A stretch of 64,000 nt of DNA from assembly GCF_045066735.1 (NCBI RefSeq), contig NZ_JBISHH010000002.1, forward strand, positions 103,867 through 167,866, in the 5' to 3' direction. This document shows positions 17,548-26,800 of the stretch, piece after piece. Every line of letters begins with the position of its first letter. Positions within the stretch are counted from its first letter, which is position 1. The notes under the pieces are model-generated. The model did no database searches. It saw only the letters and a program-made list of their open reading frames with translations, and was not told where the DNA came from. Made by a program: the position numbers and the translations under genes. Origin of the DNA: Algibacter sp045066735 (lineage in GTDB: Bacteria; Bacteroidota; Bacteroidia; Flavobacteriales; Flavobacteriaceae).

Positions 17548-18019
17548 TAATGAGCATTAAACTTACAAGGAAGATTTTTTTTACAAAGCCATTCAGCACA
17601 TTTCCTTCCATTCCGTATAAACTACATTCCAGAAAAAGAGCTTCATTAACAAAGGTCTTGGACCTAATCCTCACTTTTGACTTTTCATTCCGTTAACCCT
17701 TTCCGCTCTGCTGGAAAGGAACACTTCATTCCAAATAAAAAGTGTGAATCAAGTCCGCTGGCCAAATAGGATAAAATGTATTTGTCATTGTGTTCCACTT
17801 CCTATGATTTTGTATTTCACAAAGAATTTAGAATCACTTCCGTAATCCAACACCGTCATACCTTTTTTTGACAGCAAAATAACAACATTCAGCTTTGAAC
17901 GACAGCATAATCAGGCTCGTGCCTCGCACTTTTTATATGTCTAAACAAAGCTGAATATCGAAAGCACTAAGCAACAAAAAGAAGGTAACAGCGTCGGCTC
18001 TATGGGAAGTAAATCTAAA
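17548..18019. other. 472-bp stretch without a convincing gene; small ORF and an inverted repeat
   Basis: A 48-codon ORF starts at 17550, overlapping the preceding pseudogene stop, and ends at 17696 (MSIKLTRKIFF...). It is basic, unrecognised and uncertain. Further on, ATTCAGCTTTG (17887-17897) and CAAAGCTGAAT (17946-17956) form an exact 11-bp inverted pair separated by 48 bp. It could be an element end, a transfer-origin remnant or a hairpin. Nothing else is apparent. Confidence 0.4.
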
Positions 18020-18136
18020 ATGAATCTTATGAAATCTTACAAAATCAATAAAAAGGAAGCGGAACAAAAGTTAAAAAAACAAAAAAAAGAAAACGCTCTG
18101 GATATAATAAGTAAATCAATAACAAAGCCTTTCTGA
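18020..18136 (+). pseudogene. Truncated 5' fragment of an unidentified gene at the element junction
   Basis: An ORF of 38 codons (MNLMKSYKINKKEAEQKLKK...) stops at TGA 18134-18136, exactly where TraK coding sequence begins on the opposite strand. It looks like the N-terminus of a lysine-rich protein cut off by recombination. The fragment is too short for identification, and a chance ORF is possible. Confidence 0.35.
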
Positions 18137-18374
18137 ATAGTTCTAAATGAGCTAATGCTTCAACCTTAAAGTTTTCTTTTTGAACAACCCATTTTAAAGG
18201 GATTACAGTACCATCTGTATTTATAGCAAAAGAACTATTAAGGGCTTTTTTATGTGTGTCATAAACTATCCATCCAGAGAACACACTTGAACTTAAGGCA
18301 CAAATAGTGACTGCAAGCACAATGAATCGGTTAATTCTTAAAATGGTATATATGTTTTTGTACGATGTTTTCAT
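18134..18374 (-). pseudogene. traK: Conjugative transposon TraK, truncated after about 80 residues
   Basis: The N-terminus matches Bacteroidota TraK (VirB8-like inner-membrane component of the mating channel): one membrane segment in RINRFIVLAVTICALSSSVFSG, then NSSFAINTDGTVIPLKW and VEALAHLELF. Family members are about 200 residues. Here homology ends at about 18134, and the ORF runs on to 18045 through unrelated codons (RKALLLIYLLYPERF...), which are the complement of the lysine-rich fragment at 18020. The rest of the tra operon (traL-traQ) is absent, so the element cannot be self-transmissible as it stands. Confidence 0.8.
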
Positions 18375-18388
18375 AGTTGTAGAAAGCG

Positions 18389-19231
18389 TTATGAAGTGAA
18401 TAATCTTAAAGTAAAGGTGACTGCACGTTTATATAGTTTAAACTTCAGAAATACTATGAAGCCTATAGATCCTAACTGAACTACTGGAGCAAAAAATCTA
18501 TTCCCAGTATCCGTGCCGAAAAGGTTGGTCCAAAAATTGGTGTTGATCTCCGTATAAATTGCGTTAATAAATACATTTACTAGAAAAAAGGCAGGAACCA
18601 GCATGTAAACGGCGGCGTACAATTTGAAAAAAGAATAAGCCATAGATCGAAACTTCTCAAACACGGCGAGGCTTAATATTAAAGGAAAAAAGGCTTGCAT
18701 AATACCTAATAGAAAATAGCGTTCAGATAAAAATAGCGGGTATATAAAAAGGTCTAAAATCCAAAGGCCTAAGCCGATAATAAATGAAACCATTTTCCAA
18801 CCAAAAAGTGGAGTTACTAGCGCTTCGAATAATAGTGCCATTGCTTTTTTTGCTGCTTCCAATGCGCCAACGTCTTCTTCTATTGGAATGTCTTGCATTT
18901 GGAGGGGGAGAAGCGCAGGAGCAGTGTTTCTATATTGAGACTCTATAGCGACTAGAACTCCATCGAAAAAGCTTAATATTTGGGTTGAAAAAATAACTAA
19001 AAGCACTACAGCAAAATTTCTAGCAAGTTCTCCAGGACTTAATCCCCAAGTATAACCATCTTTATTAGCCACACCTTCGTTGTACTTTTTTAGAATGTTA
19101 ACCAAGAAAAAAAGAACTGCAAGCGTTTTCATTCCAGCAATGGTGTATTGTGAAAAATCACTGCTTTTAATGGTTTGAAAAACAGTATCGATGTATTCTA
19201 ACCCAATTCCTAAAAAGTACAATGCAGTCAT
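18389..19231 (-). CDS. traJ: Conjugative transposon protein TraJ
   Basis: A 280-residue inner-membrane protein of the Bacteroides-type conjugation apparatus, analogous to the VirB6 channel component. It has several hydrophobic spans (near residues 30-50, 65-90, 135-160, 165-200, 205-230 and 250-270). The start MTALYFLGIGLEYIDTVF and the C-terminal VQLGSIGFIVFLKFKLYKRA segment fit the family. Family TraJ proteins are often somewhat longer, but the protein appears intact. It overlaps nothing: 2 bp separate it from traI and 14 bp from the truncated traK, all on the minus strand as one operon. Confidence 0.82.
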   Translation of the reverse strand: MTALYFLGIGLEYIDTVFQTIKSSDFSQYTIAGMKTLAVLFFLVNILKKYNEGVANKDGYTWGLSPGELARNFAVVLLVIFSTQILSFFDGVLVAIESQYRNTAPALLPLQMQDIPIEEDVGALEAAKKAMALLFEALVTPLFGWKMVSFIIGLGLWILDLFIYPLFLSERYFLLGIMQAFFPLILSLAVFEKFRSMAYSFFKLYAAVYMLVPAFFLVNVFINAIYTEINTNFWTNLFGTDTGNRFFAPVVQLGSIGFIVFLKFKLYKRAVTFTLRLFTS

Positions 19232-19233
19232 AA

Positions 19234-19815
19234 TTAATAGTTGGTTTCTCTATTGTTTACTTTGTCTTGCATTTTTCTAAATGAAATGATGTCTCGATAG
19301 CGTTCTGTTTTTTTTGTTATTTCTGCTACCATTTCGTTCGATTCCATTTCTTTTTGTTTTAAAATACCGGCACGCTCGGCGTCTGTCATTTTCAAGAAAT
19401 TACTCGATAGTATTTGCTCAATAAAATTCATACTGTCTAGTGAACTTTCAATAATATCATTGAATGAATCTGAAATTCGAGTAACTTCATCAGGTTTGAT
19501 ATATGGTGAATTTAAAATTTCTCTTAAATCGTCTCGAACAACATTAAAAAGGATTTGGTTATTACTAGCCATTTCTTTAATAGCGTTGAGTTGGCGGATC
19601 ACATTGTTCACTTTTTCAATGTTATCTTTTTGTGTTTTTAGAAACTCAACGGTTTTCAATAATTGAGAAGTTTGTTTAGCCGATTCTACCAGGGATTTAG
19701 CCAGACTTATAAAATTGGTATTGTCGTAAACAGGCATGCCTTGTGCTGTACTGCTACTAGGTAATATAAAAGTCAATACCATGGCAAGTACTAGTGTTTT
19801 CATTGTTGTTTTCAT
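19234..19815 (-). CDS. traI: DUF4141-type conjugal transfer protein TraI
   Basis: A 193-residue exported protein. A signal peptide covers about residues 1-25 (LVLAMVLTFILPSSSTAQG), followed by a helical, coiled-coil-prone mature part rich in Asn, Lys and Glu. It resembles the periplasmic VirB5-like component (DUF4141) that precedes TraJ in Bacteroidota conjugative transposons, and its position between traG and traJ supports this. It starts 11 bp after the traG stop. Confidence 0.8.
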   Translation of the reverse strand: MKTTMKTLVLAMVLTFILPSSSTAQGMPVYDNTNFISLAKSLVESAKQTSQLLKTVEFLKTQKDNIEKVNNVIRQLNAIKEMASNNQILFNVVRDDLREILNSPYIKPDEVTRISDSFNDIIESSLDSMNFIEQILSSNFLKMTDAERAGILKQKEMESNEMVAEITKKTERYRDIISFRKMQDKVNNRETNY

Positions 19816-19826
19816 TTTTTTTGGTT

Positions 19827-22223
19827 TTAAGATGTATACTCAGTGATTGCTTTTTCCATATTTTGATGTTGCTCATAAAGCCTCATAATAGCTTCGTTTT
19901 CTGTGCCATCTGTGAGGTAAGCAGCATAAACCTCTTTAGGGACTTCTAACCGGAAGATGTTACTCTCTTTACCTATTTTGATAAACATTTCGGTATATTT
20001 TCGTGGGCCTGTAAGGTTGTTTTTAATGGACTTTAATTGATTAAGGTCATGACTAGAGAGATTTAATCGTTTCTGCAGTTCATCATATCCTTTTTCATTG
20101 TTTAAGCTATAGATAACTTGTGTATTCTCTAGAATGCTGGCAGATGTTGAATTATTCGGAAGCTGATTAATGGATTGCAGAATTATCCCAATGGCTCCAT
20201 TTTGTTTTCTAATGGCTTGGTAATAGAATTCTACGCTTTCCAAAACATTTTCAAACTTGAGTTGTTTGGCAAACTCATCAAATAGGATGATGCCTTTTTC
20301 TGCTCTGTTTTTCCAAATGGTTCTTTGTATGGCAGATTTTATAAGCTTAAGCATTACAGACAAGATTTCTTTGTTGTCTTTCACTTCATCTAGTTCAAAA
20401 ACAATTAGGCGTTTGTCTTCTATTTTGTAGGTTTGATCTTCGTTAATTTCAAATAAGAAACTGTAAATTCCATCGCCAACATATTCGGACATAATGTGCA
20501 GGAAATTTGTAATATTGAAATAATCCGTATGTATTTGTAAATGCGTTAAAAGGGTATCTTTTCTAGTTTCAATGAATTTATAAAAACTATGAAGTGAATG
20601 ATCTTTTGAAACTTCAGAATAGTAAAAACGTAGTATCTTTTTAATAGATACCGATTGAGCTTTATTAACCTTAAAATCTGAGGCGAAGAGTTCAAATAAG
20701 AAAACTGATAAATCTTCAAGGCGCTCCGGTGTTAAATCATCTATACTCGTAATGTAAAAGGGATTAATACCAAGGTTTTTTCCGCTTTCATATCTTAATA
20801 CAGTGTATTGATCTGGGTAGAGTTTAGCAAACTTGGTGTAAGAGCCACCCAAGTCTATTATCACTAACCGGACTCCGCTTTCAAAATATTGGCGTAGTAT
20901 ATTATTGGCTAAAAAGGATTTGCCTTCTCCTGTTGGAGCAAATATGGCAAAGTTTCTAGCTTTAATGCGTTTCTTTTTATCATCCCAAACATCCTTTAAA
21001 ACGGGAATGTTATGCTCTCTATCATTAAAAATAATACCAGTTTTATCTGTTTTGTAATTACTGTTATTTATTAATAAGCATAAAGCATGTTTTAAATCGG
21101 TAACGTATAAATCTTCATTCGAAAAGTTAGATGAAAAACAGAAGTAGCTATTCAGTAAATAATTTTTACGGGCTTCACCTTTTGGGTAATAAGGAATAAT
21201 ATCTATTTCCTTAAATTCAGTTTTAATTTTAGAAGCTATTTGGTCTAACTCTTTGGCTTTACGAGCCCAGTATATAATGTTTAAATGGCCACGGATGACA
21301 CGTGCTTTATCATCCGTATTAATTTGATCGAGTATATGTTCTATTTTTTTTAGAACCACTTTGTTTTGAGAGCCAAAATTTGAACTCTTGTTGAGTTCTT
21401 CAATTTTCTTATCCAAAAGCTTTCGCCATTTATGTTTATCATCTAAATAGATAATTTGATTAACAATATGGTTTTCATTCAAAGTAAGACCAAGACCATC
21501 TATAAAACCTTGATGAAACACAAAATCGTCTGATGTAAAACGCTCATTGGTTTTGCTAGTTTGTACACTTTCTCCAAAGCAGAGTTCGCTATTTATAGCT
21601 AAAGCATCAAAATAATGATCACCAATACTAGTGGTTGCCTTGTCGAGAATAATATCGGTATCCAGATCGTAACTAAATCCATTAAAATAGGTATTGGTTA
21701 ACTCGTGTATCGCTTTGGCCTGCATAGGAAGGAATTCCATTTTACGACTATTATTTATAAATGAAACAGAATCACTAACCGAGCTAAGGAATGCATTAAT
21801 ATGATTGTCGATGTCTTGTGGGATCTTCTTCGATATCTTTTTAAAAGGGTTAACAAATTGACTATTGTTAAGAGCATTACTTTTTGTTAGTATGAAGAAC
21901 AAATAGCAGTGATGTTCTATATATTCCCGCCCTTTAAAGTGTTTATGAGTAGCTTGTTCCAAAAAACTTTTATTAGGCAATTCTTCCGAGGTGTAAGTCT
22001 TTTTAAGGTAGATATCTTGCTTATGTATAACACAACCGGTTGGTAAAGATTTAATAGCCTGAAACCATGCGGCATGTATATCTTCAAAATCCTTTTCTGA
22101 AAGCGAGTATATTTCAGGAAGTGTGCCTTTATAGCATAAAATAACGTTACCATTGTTTGCAAAAACAACATTTTCATGAATATCAATAATGGGATAATAA
22201 GATTGTAGATTTATTTTATTCAT
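19827..22223 (-). CDS. traG: TraG-family conjugation ATPase (VirB4-like)
   Basis: A 798-residue ATPase that powers assembly of the mating channel at the inner membrane. The N-terminal 400 residues are the TraG/VirB4 N-domain. The P-loop is FAPTGEGKSFLANNIL (about residue 430) and the Walker B stretch is GIILFDEFAKQL. Downstream QSINQLPNNSTSASILENTQ is typical of VirB4/TraG. The length is normal and I see no interruption. Its start overlaps the traF stop by 8 bp, indicating translational coupling. It is the best-preserved gene of the remnant conjugation module. Confidence 0.92.
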   Translation of the reverse strand: MNKINLQSYYPIIDIHENVVFANNGNVILCYKGTLPEIYSLSEKDFEDIHAAWFQAIKSLPTGCVIHKQDIYLKKTYTSEELPNKSFLEQATHKHFKGREYIEHHCYLFFILTKSNALNNSQFVNPFKKISKKIPQDIDNHINAFLSSVSDSVSFINNSRKMEFLPMQAKAIHELTNTYFNGFSYDLDTDIILDKATTSIGDHYFDALAINSELCFGESVQTSKTNERFTSDDFVFHQGFIDGLGLTLNENHIVNQIIYLDDKHKWRKLLDKKIEELNKSSNFGSQNKVVLKKIEHILDQINTDDKARVIRGHLNIIYWARKAKELDQIASKIKTEFKEIDIIPYYPKGEARKNYLLNSYFCFSSNFSNEDLYVTDLKHALCLLINNSNYKTDKTGIIFNDREHNIPVLKDVWDDKKKRIKARNFAIFAPTGEGKSFLANNILRQYFESGVRLVIIDLGGSYTKFAKLYPDQYTVLRYESGKNLGINPFYITSIDDLTPERLEDLSVFLFELFASDFKVNKAQSVSIKKILRFYYSEVSKDHSLHSFYKFIETRKDTLLTHLQIHTDYFNITNFLHIMSEYVGDGIYSFLFEINEDQTYKIEDKRLIVFELDEVKDNKEILSVMLKLIKSAIQRTIWKNRAEKGIILFDEFAKQLKFENVLESVEFYYQAIRKQNGAIGIILQSINQLPNNSTSASILENTQVIYSLNNEKGYDELQKRLNLSSHDLNQLKSIKNNLTGPRKYTEMFIKIGKESNIFRLEVPKEVYAAYLTDGTENEAIMRLYEQHQNMEKAITEYTS

Positions 22224-22494
22224 AGTGTAATGTGCTATTTTTCTTGTTGCTTATTATTTTTGGAAAGACTTTTGAGAATTGTAATAATTGCGGATGATGC
22301 GCAAACTTTGTTAAGCCTACGTAAAGCGCTGAATTGATCACAAACACCATAATGATTATCATAAAACTGAAAGAGAAAATGATAATCAAAAGTGAGGCTA
22401 TAACAACAATCATCATGAGTGCGAAAAGTGAAATAGGCAATCCGAAAATTATCGCTTGCTTACGGATGTTTTTATAGACTTCGTATTTCTTCAT
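22216..22494 (-). CDS. traF: DUF4133-type conjugation protein TraF
   Basis: A 92-residue small membrane protein with two adjacent hydrophobic segments in ISLFALMMIVVIASLLIIIF and the following 20 residues, preceded by the basic start MKKYEVYKNIRKQAIIFGLP. Size and place, between DUF4134 and TraG, match DUF4133 (VirB3-like). It overlaps traG by 8 bp and lies 34 bp after traE. Confidence 0.82.
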   Translation of the reverse strand: MKKYEVYKNIRKQAIIFGLPISLFALMMIVVIASLLIIIFSFSFMIIIMVFVINSALYVGLTKFAHHPQLLQFSKVFPKIISNKKNSTLHYE

Positions 22495-22528
22495 ACCGTT
22501 ATTTTATTAAAGCTCCTAATGAGGTGCA

Positions 22529-22816
22529 TTACACTACAATGCTTATTAAGTAAGTAAAGATGCCTACTACGGCTCCAGCAATTAATACAAAGACAAGTAC
22601 ACGTGTAATTCCTTTTTTTAGGTCTGCGTTTTCTCCAAAAAAATGTCCTGCATTAAACAGAAAGCCCACTAAAAAGATAACCCCTAAAATTATGGGGAAG
22701 ATGGATCTAATGGTGTCGGAAACATCATTTACGGAGTCTTCAATACCTCCAATTTGTGCAAAGCTTGAAATAGAGGCTAGCAGCATAGCGAGTAGCATAA
22801 AAATTGATTTTTTCAT
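22529..22816 (-). CDS. traE: DUF4134-type conjugation protein TraE
   Basis: A 95-residue protein with an N-terminal signal (MKKSIFMLLAMLLASISSFA) and two further hydrophobic segments separated by the polar stretch FGENADLKKG. This is the DUF4134 (VirB2-like pilin) pattern and it stands first in the minus-strand traE-traF-traG order. The upstream 168 bp to the amidase gene on the other strand should hold its promoter; no exact TAnnTTTG box stood out to me. Confidence 0.82.
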   Translation of the reverse strand: MKKSIFMLLAMLLASISSFAQIGGIEDSVNDVSDTIRSIFPIILGVIFLVGFLFNAGHFFGENADLKKGITRVLVFVLIAGAVVGIFTYLISIVV

Positions 22817-22984
22817 AATAGTTTTGATTTAGCTGTTTATGGTAACGGATGATTAATAGTTTGTGGAAATTATTATGAAATGGAAGTAAAGCGGGATATT
22901 CAATAAACTTTAACGCTTATTCCTGTTAAACTTTTGAAGATTACCAAGGAAGTTCTTGATTTATTGAATTTTGTGTAATCTAAA

Positions 22985-23644
22985 ATGTTTACTATGCATG
23001 TAATAAATCGAATTCTGGTGTGCCTATGCTGTGTAGGTTTCTTTAGCTATGGTTTCGGGCAAAAAAGGGTAGAAGTAAAGCCTCTTGTTATAGTTATAGA
23101 TCCAGGACATGGCGGTAAAGATGCTGGAGCAATATCTAGAACAGGAGTGAAGGAAAAGGATATCGTTTTGAGTATTGCTAATAAAATAGTAGAACTCAAT
23201 TATAGATTGAACAAGCAATCTTTAGATGTTTTTCTTACCAGGTACGCAGATACGTTTGTTTCGCTTGCTGATAGAACTCGATTATCAAAAAAACTAAAAG
23301 CCGATGTGTTTATTTCTATCCATTGCAATGCATCAGCTAATCCAAAAGCATCCGGAACAGAAGTTTATATATATCCTAAAAGTGACATGCAAGCGGAAGA
23401 GTCTGCCTATTTAGGGTTTACAATTCAAAAAGGATTGGCAGGCCTATTGGGTGTTAAAAATCGAGGATTAAAATATGGTGATTTTCAGGTGTTACGTGAT
23501 AGTCGTAAAGGAAGTGCAACGGTTTTATTAGAACTTGGGTTTTTGTCTCAAACAGATGAAGCTATATACTTGTCTAAGGAGAAATCTCATGAGGCTATTG
23601 CACTTGTGATATTGCAATGTACTTTAAAATATTTAGGGTTATGA
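22985..23644 (+). CDS. N-acetylmuramoyl-L-alanine amidase (Amidase_3)
   Basis: A 219-residue zinc amidase that cleaves the stem peptide from peptidoglycan glycan strands. It has an N-terminal signal sequence (about 1-25), the zinc His in VIDPGHGGKDAG, Glu in the RTGVKEKDIVLSIA region, a second His in FISIHCNA and the catalytic Glu in LLELGFLS. Amidases of this type are carried on conjugative elements, where they may open the wall for the mating apparatus. It is divergent from the tra operon. The 163 bp after it lead into the defence cargo and hold no gene beyond a 17-codon open frame. Confidence 0.88.
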   Translation: MFTMHVINRILVCLCCVGFFSYGFGQKRVEVKPLVIVIDPGHGGKDAGAISRTGVKEKDIVLSIANKIVELNYRLNKQSLDVFLTRYADTFVSLADRTRLSKKLKADVFISIHCNASANPKASGTEVYIYPKSDMQAEESAYLGFTIQKGLAGLLGVKNRGLKYGDFQVLRDSRKGSATVLLELGFLSQTDEAIYLSKEKSHEAIALVILQCTLKYLGL

Positions 23645-23807
23645 GTGAGTTAATGATTGCTATAGTGAAAAGTCTGAAGGAAATAATTAAAGTTTTATTT
23701 AATTAAATATTTCAGAAATGTAAGATTTAAAAAAACTTATTTTAATTAGATTTAACCTTATAATACTGGTAAAATATCTTATTTTAATCAATTATTTAAA
23801 AGATTAA

Positions 23808-26800
23808 ATGGGTAAAGAACATATTAAACAGGTACCAGATGCAGATTTGTCAAGTGCTGGAGATGATTTTCATATTCTTTGGACAATAAAGAAATCTTTA
23901 GAATTATTAAACTTTGATGATTCAGGAATAAGAGCAATCAACATTGAAGGAGTTGAATTGTCAGAATCAGAACAGTTGGATCCAACTGGGAAAAATTTAC
24001 TAGGAGTTGATTTAAGTGAATATTATGGTGGGGATAATTATATAGAAGCCGAAAAGGTTGTTATCTCACAACTAAAATATAGCACACTTAGAAGTGGTAA
24101 AAATTACACAATTGGAGAATTATACAGAGGAAAAAAAAGTAAATCTACAGAAGGATCTTTAGTTCATAGATTAGCGGATATTTTTAAGCTTTATTTGGAT
24201 GAATTCGGCAGAGATTCAGTTTTGAAGAAAGTACATATAAAGTTAGTGACTAATAGAAACTTTAACGCTAAGCATCTCAAGTCAATTAATGGTATTAAAA
24301 CTTATCTACTTAAAAAGAAAGGAAAAGTAAGTTTTAATAAGGTACTTAAGGATAATCCCGAGAATAGCAATTCGTTAAAAAAATTATTTGCAGCTTCCAG
24401 ATTAAAAGTAACAGAGTTTACTGATTTTATTCGATTACTTGACTTGGGTGATTGTGGTGTAGATTCTAGACTTAATCTGAAAATTCAGTTATATAAAGAT
24501 ATTCCTAGAACTACTTATAATTCAAAAATCCAATATAATCAATTAAGAGAGTTGGTTTTTGATAAAATGATGCCAGAAGCTAGAAGCAGACGAAAAATTA
24601 CGATAATAGACGTAATCGCAAATTTAGGATTTAACGATGGTAGCATAGAAAATTTATTTCCTGTTTCTCAAAGTTTAGAGGATAATAAGAATAGTGTTTT
24701 AAGAGAGCAATTAGAATCAATAAATTCTGAGATTAATGCAAACACCGATTTTCTTCCAATATGTATTCATGGTGGTGCAGGAATTGGAAAATCTACTATA
24801 ATCCAGCAAATACAGAAAAACTTACCAGATAATAACGAATGTCTAACCTTTGATTGCTATGGTTCTGGTTCGTACCAAAATGCTGAAGATAATAGACATT
24901 TACACAAAAATGCCTTAACACATATTTCGAACGATTTAGCAAAAAAAATAGGAACAGATTTTTTGATTACGCACTTTCCTTTACAGAGTGATGTTTATGT
25001 AAAAGAGTTCAAAAAAAGAATTGTACACGCTGTGGAAATTATAAAACAAAGAGATGTCAATGCTACTCTTACCATTATTATAGATGCAGCAGATAATAGT
25101 ATAACAGCAGCTAACAATAATGGAGAAAAGAGCTTTGTGCAAGATATTTTAAATATGGATATACCTTCAGGTTGCAATTTAATTGTGACTACCAGGACGC
25201 ATCGAAAAGAGTCACTTAAATTACCAGAAGATTACATTGATATTGAGTTAGAACCGTTTAGTTTAGAAGAAACGACTCAGTTTATAAAAAAATACTTTCC
25301 AGAAATCTCTGATACAGAAATTTCTGAATTTCGAAAATACACAAATGGGATTCCAAGAGCTCAATTTTACTCTATCGATTTGAAGAAGAAAGGCATAAAA
25401 GAAGTTATAAATTTTTTAAAGCCAAACGGAAAAACAGTAGAGTTACTTATTCTAGATAAAATTAAAGAAGCCAAAAAAAAGGTGTCCAATAAAGAGAAAA
25501 TAATAATAGATGATTTTTTTAGTCTTTTAATTGGATTACCAAGACCTGTACCTATAAATTATTTAGCAGAAATATTAGATGTCAGTCAAAGTTTTCTATT
25601 AGATATATCATCTGAAATCTGGACTGGTCTTATCTTTGAAAATAATAGTTTTGAATTTCGTGATGAAGATTTTGAAAATTATATTAGAGATAATTATTCA
25701 CTAAGTCAGGAAAGGTTAACTCAAATAACTGAAGTTTTTCTTAAAAATGCAGAGAATGATAGTTATGCTTCAGTTAATTTAGGCAACTTACTTTTTCAGT
25801 CAGAGCAAAATCAATTATTAAAGGATATAGTTCTAGAAAGAAAGTTCTTATTACTTCCAGAGGACCCAATAAAAAATAGAGCAACTTATATAAGTAGGAC
25901 GAGATTAGCAATGAAGATGGCTAATAATTTTGATGATAACTTAACTTATTTTAAACTCATATTTATAGCAGCCGAAGAAGCTAAAAAGGATAAAGCCTTA
26001 ACTGCTTTATTAATTGATTATCCTGATTTAGTCTCTGAATTTGGAGATGATACTTCGCTTAATAAGCTAAAACTCAATTCAGATGAAAAATCATGGGCTG
26101 GCTCATTTCATATGAAGTTAGCAGGTGTGTATTCAAGAGAGACAGAGAATCATAAAGCTGCTTTAAAACATTTAAGAACAGCTAAAGAATGGCTTAACTG
26201 GAGAAGTGACTCTGTCAAAAAAGATGATTTACATAAATACCCTATTTCAAGTAAGGACATAGCTTATTACACAGAAGCAATTTTGAGATTAGTTGGTGTT
26301 GACGAAGCCTTGAGTTCAATTAATAGGTGGACACCTAGAGAAGTTAGATTATCTGGAGGAAATTATTTAATTGAGAGTTTGTTTTTATTTAGTAATAAAA
26401 CAGAAATTAATAAATGGTTTAAAATAGAGACTTTAAGAATTGATGCCAAGATATTTGTTATTACTAAATCCTGTAAACATAGGATGCATCAAGATTTTGA
26501 ACTAAAAATGATTACTAGTGAAATTGAAAAAGTTCTATCCAGAAAAGTAATTAAGTTCAATATTAAATTCAGACACATATTGGTCGATTTCTGTGAGATA
26601 TTAATATCTAATAATATTGATAAATCGTTAGTAAACAGTATTCTAAAACATATTAAATTTGAGTTACCAAAATACATTCCTAGCTTTTATCGAAGACATG
26701 GTAGCGATGATGATGCAGACAAAATAAATCTATTTTTAAAGATTAAATCTTTAAAAGCATTTCTTGATGATGAGTTATTGTCAGTCGAAAGTTTACTTCC

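Noticed and set aside
18045..18133. C-terminal part of the 109-residue traK frame as real coding sequence
   Set aside because: Homology to TraK stops near 18134 and the remaining codons are the complement of an opposite-strand lysine-rich fragment.
23645..23807. 17-codon open frame after the amidase gene
   Set aside because: Too short and without recognisable features to call a gene.
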